DNA of 36,568 nucleotides from Lachnospiraceae bacterium (GTDB lineage: Bacteria > Bacillota > Clostridia > Lachnospirales > Lachnospiraceae), in assembly GCA_017448245.1 (NCBI GenBank), contig JAFSLV010000001.1, forward strand, positions 1 to 36,568, in the 5' to 3' direction. The notes beneath the pieces were generated by a model. It was not told where the DNA came from. It saw nothing but the letters and a program-made list of their open reading frames with translations, and searched no databases. How positions within the stretch are numbered: the first letter of the stretch is position 1; every line of letters starts with the position of its first letter. Shown piece by piece: positions 17,198-25,307 of this stretch. The position numbers and the translations under genes are program-made.

Positions 17198-20100
17198 TCA
17201 ATAGTCTTTTTTCTTCTTCAACAGCATCAGGTTGATCAGTCCGAAGACCGCCGCGCCGACCAGGACCTTTGCATGATTGCTTCTTTGTTCGCCCGTGATG
17301 CCGCGCCTTGCGCCGAGCACCGCTTCCGAATCCGTACGCCTTGCTCCCAACACCTGCGGTGCCGGCTGCTGCGGCGTCGGAGGGGTCTGCGGAGGGGTCT
17401 GCGGAGGAGTCGGCGGTGTGCCGGGCGGTGTCTGCGGAGGCGTTCTGGGCGGATTGTAGGTATTGCGGAAGACAGGCTCCGCCCCCGTATAACCCGCACC
17501 GTTCCTGGTCCATGTTACGGCCGCCCTGCAGGTAATGTCCCCTCTTTCATCCTTTTCTTCCGTGACGCGTACCGTCGCGGTATAGGTCGTCGCGTCGTAG
17601 GTCACATAGGGTTCGCTCCCTGCCGTTTCCCTTAATACATAGGTATAGACGCCTTCCTTGTCAAAGACCATCTCGTCGAAGGTGATGACGCGTCCCTCGT
17701 TGCTCTTGATCTGCAGCGCCGAGCCGTTGCCGTCCGAGAGGGTAAAGCTGAAGGTACGGTTCGGTGTCGCGTTGTTGAGATATTTCACCGCGGTGAATCG
17801 CACGCGCGCGGGGGTCACGTCCGGATCTTCCCTTGTATTGCGGAAGATCATCTGCTCTGCCGCCGTTTCCGTTCCTCCGCTGATGGCGGTATACGTGGTT
17901 GTCACCGACAATACTCCTTCTTTCTTTTCCGCGGTGATTTCCACGCGGTATACCGTCTCGTCGTAGACGATCTTGTATTGGCCGTCATTGATCTCTCTTA
18001 CATAGAAGGTTTTCTCTCCCTCATCCGCAAAGTGAAGATACTTCGGATCCTTCGGACGAAAGACGATCACGCCGTTTTCGTCATTCTGTGCTGTGGCTAT
18101 CTCTTGGTGATACTCGTCTTCCAGCACAAAGGTGAAGCGTTCCGCACCCGGCGCGATGTTGTTGAGCGTCTTACGCGCCTCAAGCGTTGCGTCGACCGCT
18201 TCGCCAAAGACGACCGTGCCATTGGTGCCGATGCCGCCGCCTCTTGCCGCTTCGTTGCCGCGGATGACGACAGCCGCCACGGCCTGTGCCTTGGCCTTGT
18301 CCACGGAGGAGACCACGGCCTTTGCGGCAAAGGCGTACCCGACCGGCTGGTTCATCGGAAGCGGCGTGCCAAAGGATGCGCCGTTATAGCGGGCGTCCGG
18401 ATCCGTGACCGTACCGAAGGAACTGCCGAACATCCCGCGGTCTTCGCGCCCGCCTGCCACCTTTCCGTCTTCATAGTATGTGACGCTGCCGCTGCCGAGG
18501 ATCGTGCTGTCGAGGCGTGTCGGATGTGCGGAAAAGCTCGCCACGTCCGCACCCGCCAGCTGTGCGTAGTTGTCAAAGATCGCTGCACCGCTTTTTGCGT
18601 GCACGCTGCCGTTACCCGTCGGGCAAAACCACAGACCGCCGCCCGCGCCCTGCGCATCAAGGGTGCTGCCTCCGACCGCACGGTTTCCCGTGATCAGGAC
18701 ATCCGACAGATATACGTTACATTCGGAGTTTGCGACATAGATGCCGCCGCCCGCTACGTGCGCGTGGTTATTCTCGATGAGGCCTCCGGTGATCCGTCCG
18801 TTATCGGTATGGAGGAAGAGTCCCCCGCCGTAGCCGGTGCTGCCCGCCAGACCGTCCGTCGTGCGGTTGCCCGATACGACACCGCCGCTCATGCGGAAGG
18901 CCGCCATTTTCAGAATGGTGATACCGCCGCCGTTTTCGGCGGAGTTATTGCTGACACTGCCGCCGGAGAAGGTAAAGGATGCGTTGCTTCCGCAGACCAT
19001 GATGCCGCCCGCCTGGTAGCCGCCGCGGTTTGCGCTAATCTCGCCGCCCGTCATGACGAGCGTTCCGTCATCGACAAAGACGGCGCCCGCACCGTGCTGG
19101 TTGTCCATGGCACTTGCGTCATTGTCGTGAATCCTTCCGCCGTTCATCGTAAATGTCGCGCCCTTGCCGACATAGACCGGCGCTTTTTCAATGCCTCTCG
19201 TAATGACCGTTCCCGTAATCTCTCCGCCGGTCATCGTGAACGCACCGCCTACCTTGACCGCGCCGGAGGCATTTTCTCTCTGCTCTCCGCCGAGCAGCGT
19301 GCCGCCGGACAGATGGAGCGTGCCCTTTACGTCGAGGAGTACGGTGTTCTTTGCCTGCAGGGTCAGCGCATCGTCCGCGATCGAAAGCGTACCTTCGACC
19401 ACAAAGACGGGGCCTGTCAGATCCTCAGCCGCTTCGATCAGCGAAGGACCCGCAACGGCGGATGCTGCCTGAGCCGTGCCTGCCGCTGCCATCATCGGCT
19501 GCACCGTGTTGCTGTCTGCCGTAACAAAGGTCACCTCCGTACCCGCGGGGATCGTAACCGTATGATCGATGACATAATGTCCCGTGATCTCGACGACGCC
19601 GCCCTTGTCGACCAGCGCCTGCAGGGCATCGGCGTCAAGAATATCCTGCGCGTCGCCGTTATCGTGGAATGTCGCATCCGGTAATATCTCCTGCAGCCTT
19701 GCTTTCAAACGCGCATTGGCAAAATTGACATAGACATCCGTTACGGGAAGAACCTCTGCTCTCTTTTCTTCCTCGGTCAGGGAGCTTTCGTCTCTCTGCG
19801 TTCTTTTGCGGAACGCGGTCAGGTCCACATCGGTCAGCGGTGCTTCGGGATCGATGTCAAGGATACGGAGTGCCGCGCCTTTCGCGGTTGCGAGCGGATG
19901 ATGCGCGATGCGCGCGTCAACGGCGGTCACCGGAGCACCTTCCACCGCCGCGGGGATATGCAGCGTATCGTCCGCAAAGCCGATCGCAACAAGCGTTGCC
20001 GCACCGTCCGTGATCAGATAGGTATTTCCTTCGTCCACGGCGACGGTGACGCCGGGCGCGTTATTGATATATGCGGCATCCGGCAGCATATACATCAGCT

Positions 20101-22489
20101 TGCTCAACAGCTCGAGATTCAGAACGCTGTGCGTCCTCTCCGTTACATCCAGATCCTTAAAGGCACTGAAGGATACCGCCTCGATCTGTGCGTCGGGATC
20201 GATGACGAGACGGACCTCTGTTCCTTCAAAGGTAGTGGAAGGATGCGCCATCAGATGATCCTCGATCGAAACCACTCTGTATTCCTTTTCCCCGACGGTA
20301 ATCGTCGCCGGAATGCGGATCACATTGTCCGGAAGAGCGTCCAGTGCGATCACATGCGCCGTATTTTCCGACAGCCGGTAGATCACGCCGTTTTCTTCGA
20401 TTTCTGCGCGCTCGCTTCCGTTATTGACAAAATCCGCCGAAGGGAACGCTCCTTTCGCCGCCTGATAGATCGCTTCGTGGGCAAAATTACAGGTAACGGA
20501 GACGATATCCAGGTGATCAAAGGCATTTGCCGCCACCTTTTCAAGCTTGTCATCGGGTGCCACAAGAAGCGCCAGCGACACATAGCTCGAGCTGATATCC
20601 GTATACGGATGATCCGCGATCGCTTCACCGATCTGCGTGACAGGAATCGTTTGTCCGTTCACGAGGATGGAGGCGGGGACCTCGATCGTATTGGAATAGA
20701 TGCCGTTCAGCGCAACGAGTCTGGCCTTATTGTCCGAAATAACATAGATGTTGCCGTCGCGCACACTGAGGACTTCACCGCTTTCCTCGAGAACAAAGCG
20801 CTGGCTTCTGCCGGCCGCATTGACCAGGTAACTGTCTTTAGCGGCACTCACGTTGCCCAGATAATAGAATGCGCTGCTCAGCGTATCGGCCGTCGGCGTC
20901 TTTTTGAAGATCACATCATTGACCTGTGTCGAACCAAAGGAATAGACGACCACTTCCGTGTCATTTCCTTCAAATACCACGGAGGAAACCACCGCGGCGT
21001 TTTTCATGAAGCACTGTTCCGGCAGTCTGTATACATTTTCTTTTACAAGAATCTGCTCATAGCTTCCATACGCGAAGGCAAGCGGTCCGATCGCATTGGG
21101 GGTATCCAGACCGTTACCGAGAACAATCGAGGTAAACGGGCATCTGGCAAAGGCCCACTGTCCGATCATCCGGACGCTGTCCGGAATTACGAGCTGACCC
21201 GTCAGAGGCAGATTGTAGAATGCCGTCTGACCGATTTTTTCAAGCCCTTCGGGAAGGATCAGGGTGCGTACCCCGGGGAACTTCGTGCCGTCATCATCAC
21301 GAAACGCACTGTCCGCGATTTCCGTGACACGGTACGTCATGCCCCTCTTTTCCACGGTTGCGGGGATTTCGATGGTGTCTCCGATGAGAGATGCCACGCC
21401 GCCCGTGACGAGCGCCGTTCCGTCATCCCTGAAGGTATAGGTGAGTGCGCTCTGGGATACGGCTCCCTCCCCGGCATCCGGCGTGAGGATCTGATCCGCC
21501 TCGTTCAGATACCGGAATGTATCCAACAGCGCTTCCGGATCATCGCCATACAGGATTGCCTGCGTGAGCTTGCCGTTCGTGATCTGGAACGCATAGGCGC
21601 TGCCGGAGGAAAGGGCCGTGCAATGCATCTCCAGCACATAATCCGTTTGATTCTGGCGGAATGCATATCCGAGCGTCTCAACGCCGCTGCCGATGACGAT
21701 CCTGTCAAACGAGCACAGCGTGAACGCATCGTTGCCGATCGTTCTGACGGAGTCCGGTATCACGATCGTTCCCGTGAGGGAGGATTTTGCAAAGGCCGCA
21801 TCGCCGATGGTTTCAACGCCTTCCGCGATTTCTGCCTTTTGGATCGAAGAAGCCCCATAAAACGCACGCGCGTCAATCGACGTTACGGCGTAGGTATTGC
21901 CGGCCTTCGTAGTGATATGGGAGGGAATCGAAACCGTGCTCCCGAGTACGTCAAAATCACCCGTTTTCACGGATGCTGTCATACGATCTTTATTTAAAGA
22001 ATAGACAATCCCGGAGACGCTCGCCTCATCCCCGTCTTCTTCGACAATCGTCTGCTCCGGCACAACCGCTTCCTTTTGTACCTCCGGATCAACGATCTCT
22101 TCGGGAGAATCTTCCGGGGTACCTTCCTGCTGCCCGGAATTGCTGAATAACTGCACATTCTCCGGCTGTGAATTATCCGGCTGTGTATTCTCCTGTTGCG
22201 TATTTTCCGGCTGTGTATTCTCCGGCTGTGTGTTTTCCGGCTGTTCGACCGGAATCTCCGAAGGTTGTTCCGCGGACTGCTCCTGCGAATCCTGCGGCTG
22301 CGGATCCGGTGTTGCGGTCTCCTGTGCGTTTTCCTGGGGAATGACTTCCTCCACCGTCGTTTCCGACGCGGCGTTTTCCGTCAATTCCCGTGCGTCACTC
22401 TCGCCCGAGGCCAGTGCCGTCGTGGCAAGACCAAAGGCAAGCGAGACAGAAAGAAGTACGGCGAGAATGTCTTTGATTGTCTTCCTCAT
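17198..22489 (-). CDS. Large multidomain cell-surface protein (LRR, beta-helix, pilin-type domains)
   Basis: A 1763-residue protein. The signal peptide ends near ALAS (residue 28). Then comes an acidic Gln/Pro/Glu/Asn/Thr-rich stalk with NTQPE repeats (about 83-113). BspA/LRR5-type leucine-rich repeats follow (about 155-900; IVIPDSVRTIGNDAF, LILPEGLEKIGQTAF). A parallel beta-helix with repeated MTGGEI and NNSAENGGG turns covers about 1060-1270. Two Spy0128/FctA-like domains (about 1435-1675) have a Lys in ARKTLNN/FTAVKYLNN, Glu in VREIND/LRETAG and Asn in FRNT, as expected for intramolecular isopeptide bonds. A TPP-rich spacer, two VLGARR copies, a membrane segment and KKKKDY end it. Likely an adhesin. 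No LPXTG. The ATG at 22489 follows AAGGAGGG; an ATG 11 codons upstream lacks a site. Confidence 0.9.
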   Translation of the reverse strand: MRKTIKDILAVLLSVSLAFGLATTALASGESDARELTENAASETTVEEVIPQENAQETATPDPQPQDSQEQSAEQPSEIPVEQPENTQPENTQPENTQQENTQPDNSQPENVQLFSNSGQQEGTPEDSPEEIVDPEVQKEAVVPEQTIVEEDGDEASVSGIVYSLNKDRMTASVKTGDFDVLGSTVSIPSHITTKAGNTYAVTSIDARAFYGASSIQKAEIAEGVETIGDAAFAKSSLTGTIVIPDSVRTIGNDAFTLCSFDRIVIGSGVETLGYAFRQNQTDYVLEMHCTALSSGSAYAFQITNGKLTQAILYGDDPEALLDTFRYLNEADQILTPDAGEGAVSQSALTYTFRDDGTALVTGGVASLIGDTIEIPATVEKRGMTYRVTEIADSAFRDDDGTKFPGVRTLILPEGLEKIGQTAFYNLPLTGQLVIPDSVRMIGQWAFARCPFTSIVLGNGLDTPNAIGPLAFAYGSYEQILVKENVYRLPEQCFMKNAAVVSSVVFEGNDTEVVVYSFGSTQVNDVIFKKTPTADTLSSAFYYLGNVSAAKDSYLVNAAGRSQRFVLEESGEVLSVRDGNIYVISDNKARLVALNGIYSNTIEVPASILVNGQTIPVTQIGEAIADHPYTDISSSYVSLALLVAPDDKLEKVAANAFDHLDIVSVTCNFAHEAIYQAAKGAFPSADFVNNGSERAEIEENGVIYRLSENTAHVIALDALPDNVIRIPATITVGEKEYRVVSIEDHLMAHPSTTFEGTEVRLVIDPDAQIEAVSFSAFKDLDVTERTHSVLNLELLSKLMYMLPDAAYINNAPGVTVAVDEGNTYLITDGAATLVAIGFADDTLHIPAAVEGAPVTAVDARIAHHPLATAKGAALRILDIDPEAPLTDVDLTAFRKRTQRDESSLTEEEKRAEVLPVTDVYVNFANARLKARLQEILPDATFHDNGDAQDILDADALQALVDKGGVVEITGHYVIDHTVTIPAGTEVTFVTADSNTVQPMMAAAGTAQAASAVAGPSLIEAAEDLTGPVFVVEGTLSIADDALTLQAKNTVLLDVKGTLHLSGGTLLGGEQRENASGAVKVGGAFTMTGGEITGTVITRGIEKAPVYVGKGATFTMNGGRIHDNDASAMDNQHGAGAVFVDDGTLVMTGGEISANRGGYQAGGIMVCGSNASFTFSGGSVSNNSAENGGGITILKMAAFRMSGGVVSGNRTTDGLAGSTGYGGGLFLHTDNGRITGGLIENNHAHVAGGGIYVANSECNVYLSDVLITGNRAVGGSTLDAQGAGGGLWFCPTGNGSVHAKSGAAIFDNYAQLAGADVASFSAHPTRLDSTILGSGSVTYYEDGKVAGGREDRGMFGSSFGTVTDPDARYNGASFGTPLPMNQPVGYAFAAKAVVSSVDKAKAQAVAAVVIRGNEAARGGGIGTNGTVVFGEAVDATLEARKTLNNIAPGAERFTFVLEDEYHQEIATAQNDENGVIVFRPKDPKYLHFADEGEKTFYVREINDGQYKIVYDETVYRVEITAEKKEGVLSVTTTYTAISGGTETAAEQMIFRNTREDPDVTPARVRFTAVKYLNNATPNRTFSFTLSDGNGSALQIKSNEGRVITFDEMVFDKEGVYTYVLRETAGSEPYVTYDATTYTATVRVTEEKDERGDITCRAAVTWTRNGAGYTGAEPVFRNTYNPPRTPPQTPPGTPPTPPQTPPQTPPTPQQPAPQVLGARRTDSEAVLGARRGITGEQRSNHAKVLVGAAVFGLINLMLLKKKKDY
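22155..22244 (-). repeat. 15-bp tandem repeat coding NTQPE units
   Basis: About six imperfect 15-bp units with a shared GTATTCTCCGGCT-like core (plus strand) encode the QPENT stalk repeats of the surface protein. Units differ by single substitutions (e.g. tgtgttttccgg, tgaattatccgg). Being a multiple of three, expansion or loss would keep the frame. Confidence 0.8.
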
Positions 22490-22521
22490 GATGCGACCCT
22501 CCTTGATGCACTCATAATCCA

Positions 22522-22648
22522 TATCATATTTCGGCGTTTTGTCGTGAATAATGAGTTCGGTATGATAATATCACGCAAACTATCATATAACCTATCATAT
22601 TTTCCTGTTTATTTTTATTTAATTTTTGTGGTGGGTCGGATTATGATA
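22522..22648 (-). promoter_or_regulatory. Surface-protein promoter with five TATGATA/TATCATA boxes
   Basis: The 190-bp gap before the surface-protein gene is AT-rich and holds five 7-bp boxes TATGATA or its complement TATCATA at 22522, 22561, 22581, 22593 and 22642. An extended -10 TGATATTAT (TATTAT at 22565-22570) lies among them. The boxes could be operator sites of one regulator, though low complexity makes some copies likely by chance. Confidence 0.45.
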
Positions 22649-22674
22649 AAAAGATATCCCGGACGACCCCGGGA
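22648..22674 (-). terminator. Terminator of the pfk-cvpA operon
   Basis: TCCCGG and CCGGGA form a 6-bp stem with 6-nt loop (22657-22674), followed by ATATCTTTTT on the minus strand. It starts 6 nt after the cvpA stop codon. Confidence 0.75.
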
Positions 22675-22679
22675 ACAGA

Positions 22680-23177
22680 TCAGAGGGCAAGCGGCAGCTT
22701 GTCGATGGTCTCCAGAACGGCTTCCGTGACGGCAATCCCCGTGGCATGCTGAAGGATCAGCACACAGATCACCGCCTTGACACATCCTGCCGCAGCCCCA
22801 AGCACTGCGACAAGCCAGCCTATGACCGGAATTTTGCGGAACATATGTCCGATATGCCTGACAAGAGCCCTGACCAGCATAAATACCAGAAAACAGAATA
22901 ACAGATAGCAGACCGCCCGGGCGAGACGTCCAAAGGACTGTGGAAAAAACGGCAACACATACGGTTTGACAAGGAGCAGACCGACAAAGGATCCGATCAG
23001 TGCGATCATGCCGGACAACTCCACGATTATGCCGCGCTTATAACCGATTGCCATCATCACGATCAAAAAAACCGCCGCAAGCACGGTCGTCAGGGTGCTT
23101 GCGGAGATGCCGGAAAATGAATACTCCGACAGCCGTACTGCCGGAAGCTCTTCGATCAGTTCCTGTATTTCTTCCAT
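22680..23177 (-). CDS. CvpA family membrane protein
   Basis: This 165-residue protein has four predicted membrane segments (about 28-44, 50-70, 84-106 and 120-142). The GYKRGIIVELSGMIALIGSFVGL stretch is the typical CvpA-family N-terminal signature. E. coli CvpA is linked to colicin V production and envelope stress; the biochemical role is unknown. It is the last gene of the pfk-dnaX operon, 8 bp after the DUF5711 gene, and a terminator follows at once. Confidence 0.85.
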   Translation of the reverse strand: MEEIQELIEELPAVRLSEYSFSGISASTLTTVLAAVFLIVMMAIGYKRGIIVELSGMIALIGSFVGLLLVKPYVLPFFPQSFGRLARAVCYLLFCFLVFMLVRALVRHIGHMFRKIPVIGWLVAVLGAAAGCVKAVICVLILQHATGIAVTEAVLETIDKLPLAL

Positions 23178-23185
23178 ACTAATGC

Positions 23186-24358
23186 TTACCTCAATTCCAC
23201 GGTCTCGATCCGGTCCGATGCCACCAGAAGAAACCGGCTGCGGACATCGGTCGGTATCACGGCGCGCACGCTGTAATCAAATGTCCCCTCATAGCGGTCA
23301 CGCCCCTCCATGCTGATTACCCGCCACGCATCGGTGTCATAGAGGATCACGTGATGGTTGGCAAACAGCAGCCCTTCGTATTCGTGGTCAAAAAACCGGG
23401 TAAAACGATGCGTGCCCGTCTTGTCATACACCTGCAGGCGGAAGGCGCCCTCGTCGCTGCCGCCGGAAAACAGTATCCCCACATAGCTGTCCGACTCGTA
23501 GACGGAGCGGATCTCGTCACTGCCAAGCATCACCGCGTTTTTTTCCACCGGAATTTCGTCTCCCTCAAAAAACAGAATGCGGTCCGTTGCGATGGCATAG
23601 GCATGGGAATTGTCCAGGAAACGCACGCGCGGAATCACATTGTCTTCGCAGGCGTAACCGGAGACAAAATTATCCGTACGGTTTTGTCCGACCGCGCCGA
23701 AATTATAGAAAGCAACGGCCGTCTTGGCATGTGCGTCCTCCACCGTCAGAAAGGATACGCATACCAGCTCTCCGTCCGGAGAAATGGATACGGAAAGCGG
23801 ATAGCCGCTGTCCGCCATGGTGGTGCGGAAGGATGCCAGCTCCGTGCCCTGCGGATCGTAGAGATTGATCCAGGTCACTTCGGAATCATCCAGCACCACG
23901 GCGACCACTCCCTGAGAGGCCACGTGAAAAGAGCGGATCGGAAGCGATGTGCTGATCTCCCCGATCGAGGAGGTGGTATCCGCCACATAAATCGTACGTC
24001 CGTTATAATCCCCGATCGCCACAACGTCTCCGCAGATCTCCACAATCGGAGACTGCATCTCGTATGTGCGGTTCCAGATCACCTCACCGTTTTGATCCAT
24101 CAGGCTCATGCCGTCCCTGCTGTACTGCAGGATGTAACCGTCCAGATTGACGCAGGCCGCTTCCACGGCATCGACAATGTTGGCGCGGGAGACGATACGG
24201 CTTTGCGTATAGACTTTGTCCCGCCAGGAATAATAGGAAAGAGCGATCAGCAGCACAACAACAATCAGTACGCTGACCATGCGAAACGCGGGAAGCATGC
24301 TCCTTTGTTCCGCCTTTTTCTTTTTTGCGTATGTATCAAAATCCCTGACTTCAGCCAT
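23186..24358 (-). CDS. DUF5711-like membrane-anchored beta-propeller protein
   Basis: This 390-residue protein has an N-terminal cytoplasmic tail rich in Lys, a membrane segment (about 25-44) and an extracytoplasmic part of repeated beta strands with SISPDGELVCVS- and VVAIGDYNGRTIYVAD-like turns, suggesting a beta-propeller. It agrees with my memory of DUF5711 proteins found between recR and cvpA in Lachnospiraceae; the family assignment is not verified. No catalytic motif is seen. It follows recR by 5 bp. Confidence 0.7.
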   Translation of the reverse strand: MAEVRDFDTYAKKKKAEQRSMLPAFRMVSVLIVVVLLIALSYYSWRDKVYTQSRIVSRANIVDAVEAACVNLDGYILQYSRDGMSLMDQNGEVIWNRTYEMQSPIVEICGDVVAIGDYNGRTIYVADTTSSIGEISTSLPIRSFHVASQGVVAVVLDDSEVTWINLYDPQGTELASFRTTMADSGYPLSVSISPDGELVCVSFLTVEDAHAKTAVAFYNFGAVGQNRTDNFVSGYACEDNVIPRVRFLDNSHAYAIATDRILFFEGDEIPVEKNAVMLGSDEIRSVYESDSYVGILFSGGSDEGAFRLQVYDKTGTHRFTRFFDHEYEGLLFANHHVILYDTDAWRVISMEGRDRYEGTFDYSVRAVIPTDVRSRFLLVASDRIETVELR

Positions 24359-24363
24359 GATTC

Positions 24364-24963
24364 CTACAGTTCCGTGCGGCCTTCAAGCGCACGCAGCAGT
24401 GTGATCTCGTCAATATACTCCAGATCGCCGCCGACCGGCACACCGGACGCGATACGCGTGACCCGGATGCCGGCAGGCTTTAGCAGCTTGCTGATATACA
24501 TCGCCGTGGTTTCTCCCTCCAGCGAAGAGCCCGTCGCAAGAATCACCTCTTTGACATCCTCTTTTCCGACACGCGCGACCAGTTCCTTGATCTTTAAATC
24601 CCCGGGTCCCACACCCGTCATCGGCGAGATTGCGCCGTGGAGCACGTGATAGACCCCCTCGTACCGGCCCGTTTTTTCATAGGCGGCCTGATCGCGGACA
24701 TTTTCCACCACCATCACGGTCTGATGATCGCGCTTTTCACTCCGGCAGACCGCACAGCGCGTATCGTCCGTCAGTGTAAAACAGGTATCGCAATAGTGTA
24801 CTTTTTCTCTTGCGTCCAGAAGCGACTGCGAAAGACGCACCACCCGGTCTTTTGGCAGATTGATGATAAAAAAAGCAAGGCGCTGCGCCGTTTTTTCTCC
24901 CACGCCCGGCAGCGCCGCCAGTTCATCGATTAACTGATTGATCGGACCGCTGTACAGATTCAT
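24364..24963 (-). CDS. recR: Recombination mediator protein RecR
   Basis: RecR acts with RecO/RecF to load RecA on gapped DNA. The 199-residue protein has the N-terminal helix-hairpin-helix (LPGVGEKTAQRLAF), a zinc finger with Cys58, Cys61, Cys70 and Cys73, a Toprim domain (VMVVENVRD...LHGAISPMTGVGPGDL) and the C-terminal Walker-like part ASGVPVGGDLEY. Length is standard. It lies 2 bp after ybaB, the usual order in bacteria. Confidence 0.98.
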   Translation of the reverse strand: MNLYSGPINQLIDELAALPGVGEKTAQRLAFFIINLPKDRVVRLSQSLLDAREKVHYCDTCFTLTDDTRCAVCRSEKRDHQTVMVVENVRDQAAYEKTGRYEGVYHVLHGAISPMTGVGPGDLKIKELVARVGKEDVKEVILATGSSLEGETTAMYISKLLKPAGIRVTRIASGVPVGGDLEYIDEITLLRALEGRTEL

Positions 24964-24965
24964 CG

Positions 24966-25307
24966 TCAGAAAAGACCACTCATGCCGCCCATACCGCCCA
25001 TGGCGGCACCGGCCGCGTCCTCCGCACTCTTCATTGCTTCGTTGACGGCCGCGATAATCATGTCTTGCAGGGTCTCCGCATCCTCCGGGTCGATCGCCTC
25101 CGGACTGATCTTCAGGGAGACTATCCTGTGTGCGCCGGTAACGGTCGCTTCGACCGCGCCGCCGCCCGCACTTGCCTGAAACTCCTTTGTTTCAAGTTCC
25201 TTTTGCGCTTCCTCCATCTGACGCTGCATGCGCTGCGCCTGTTTCATCAGATTGTTCATGTTGCCGGGCATCCCGCCGCCGGGGAAGCCTCCGCCTCTCT
25301 TACTCAT
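24966..25307 (-). CDS. YbaB/EbfC family nucleoid-associated protein
   Basis: This 113-residue DNA-binding protein belongs to the YbaB/EbfC family. A Gly-rich N-terminus leads into [22 protein letters not shown], then the conserved [41 protein letters not shown] Met/Gly-rich tail follows. The ATG at 25305-25307 is chosen because GAGGAGG lies 6 nt upstream; an ATG two codons earlier touches that site. It overlaps the dnaX end by 8 bp, in the common dnaX-ybaB-recR order. Confidence 0.95.
   Translation of the reverse strand: MSKRGGGFPGGGMPGNMNNLMKQAQRMQRQMEEAQKELETKEFQASAGGGAVEATVTGAHRIVSLKISPEAIDPEDAETLQDMIIAAVNEAMKSAEDAAGAAMGGMGGMSGLF

Noticed and set aside
17300-17360. Canonical LPXTG sorting signal
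   Set aside because: No LPxTG-like pentapeptide is present; only VLGARR copies precede the membrane segment.
17978-21997. Two long plus-strand frames (568 and 699 codons)
   Set aside because: Both are antisense to the surface-protein gene, whose signal peptide, repeats and tail are clear; their composition is that of a reverse-complement shadow.
22155-22244. CRISPR-like short repeats
   Set aside because: Units are 15 bp, contiguous without spacers and encode an in-frame peptide repeat of a surface protein.
22530-22560. GCCGAAAT as a third sigma-D promoter, before the surface-protein gene
   Set aside because: One mismatch in the -10 and no TAAA at 14-16 bp upstream.
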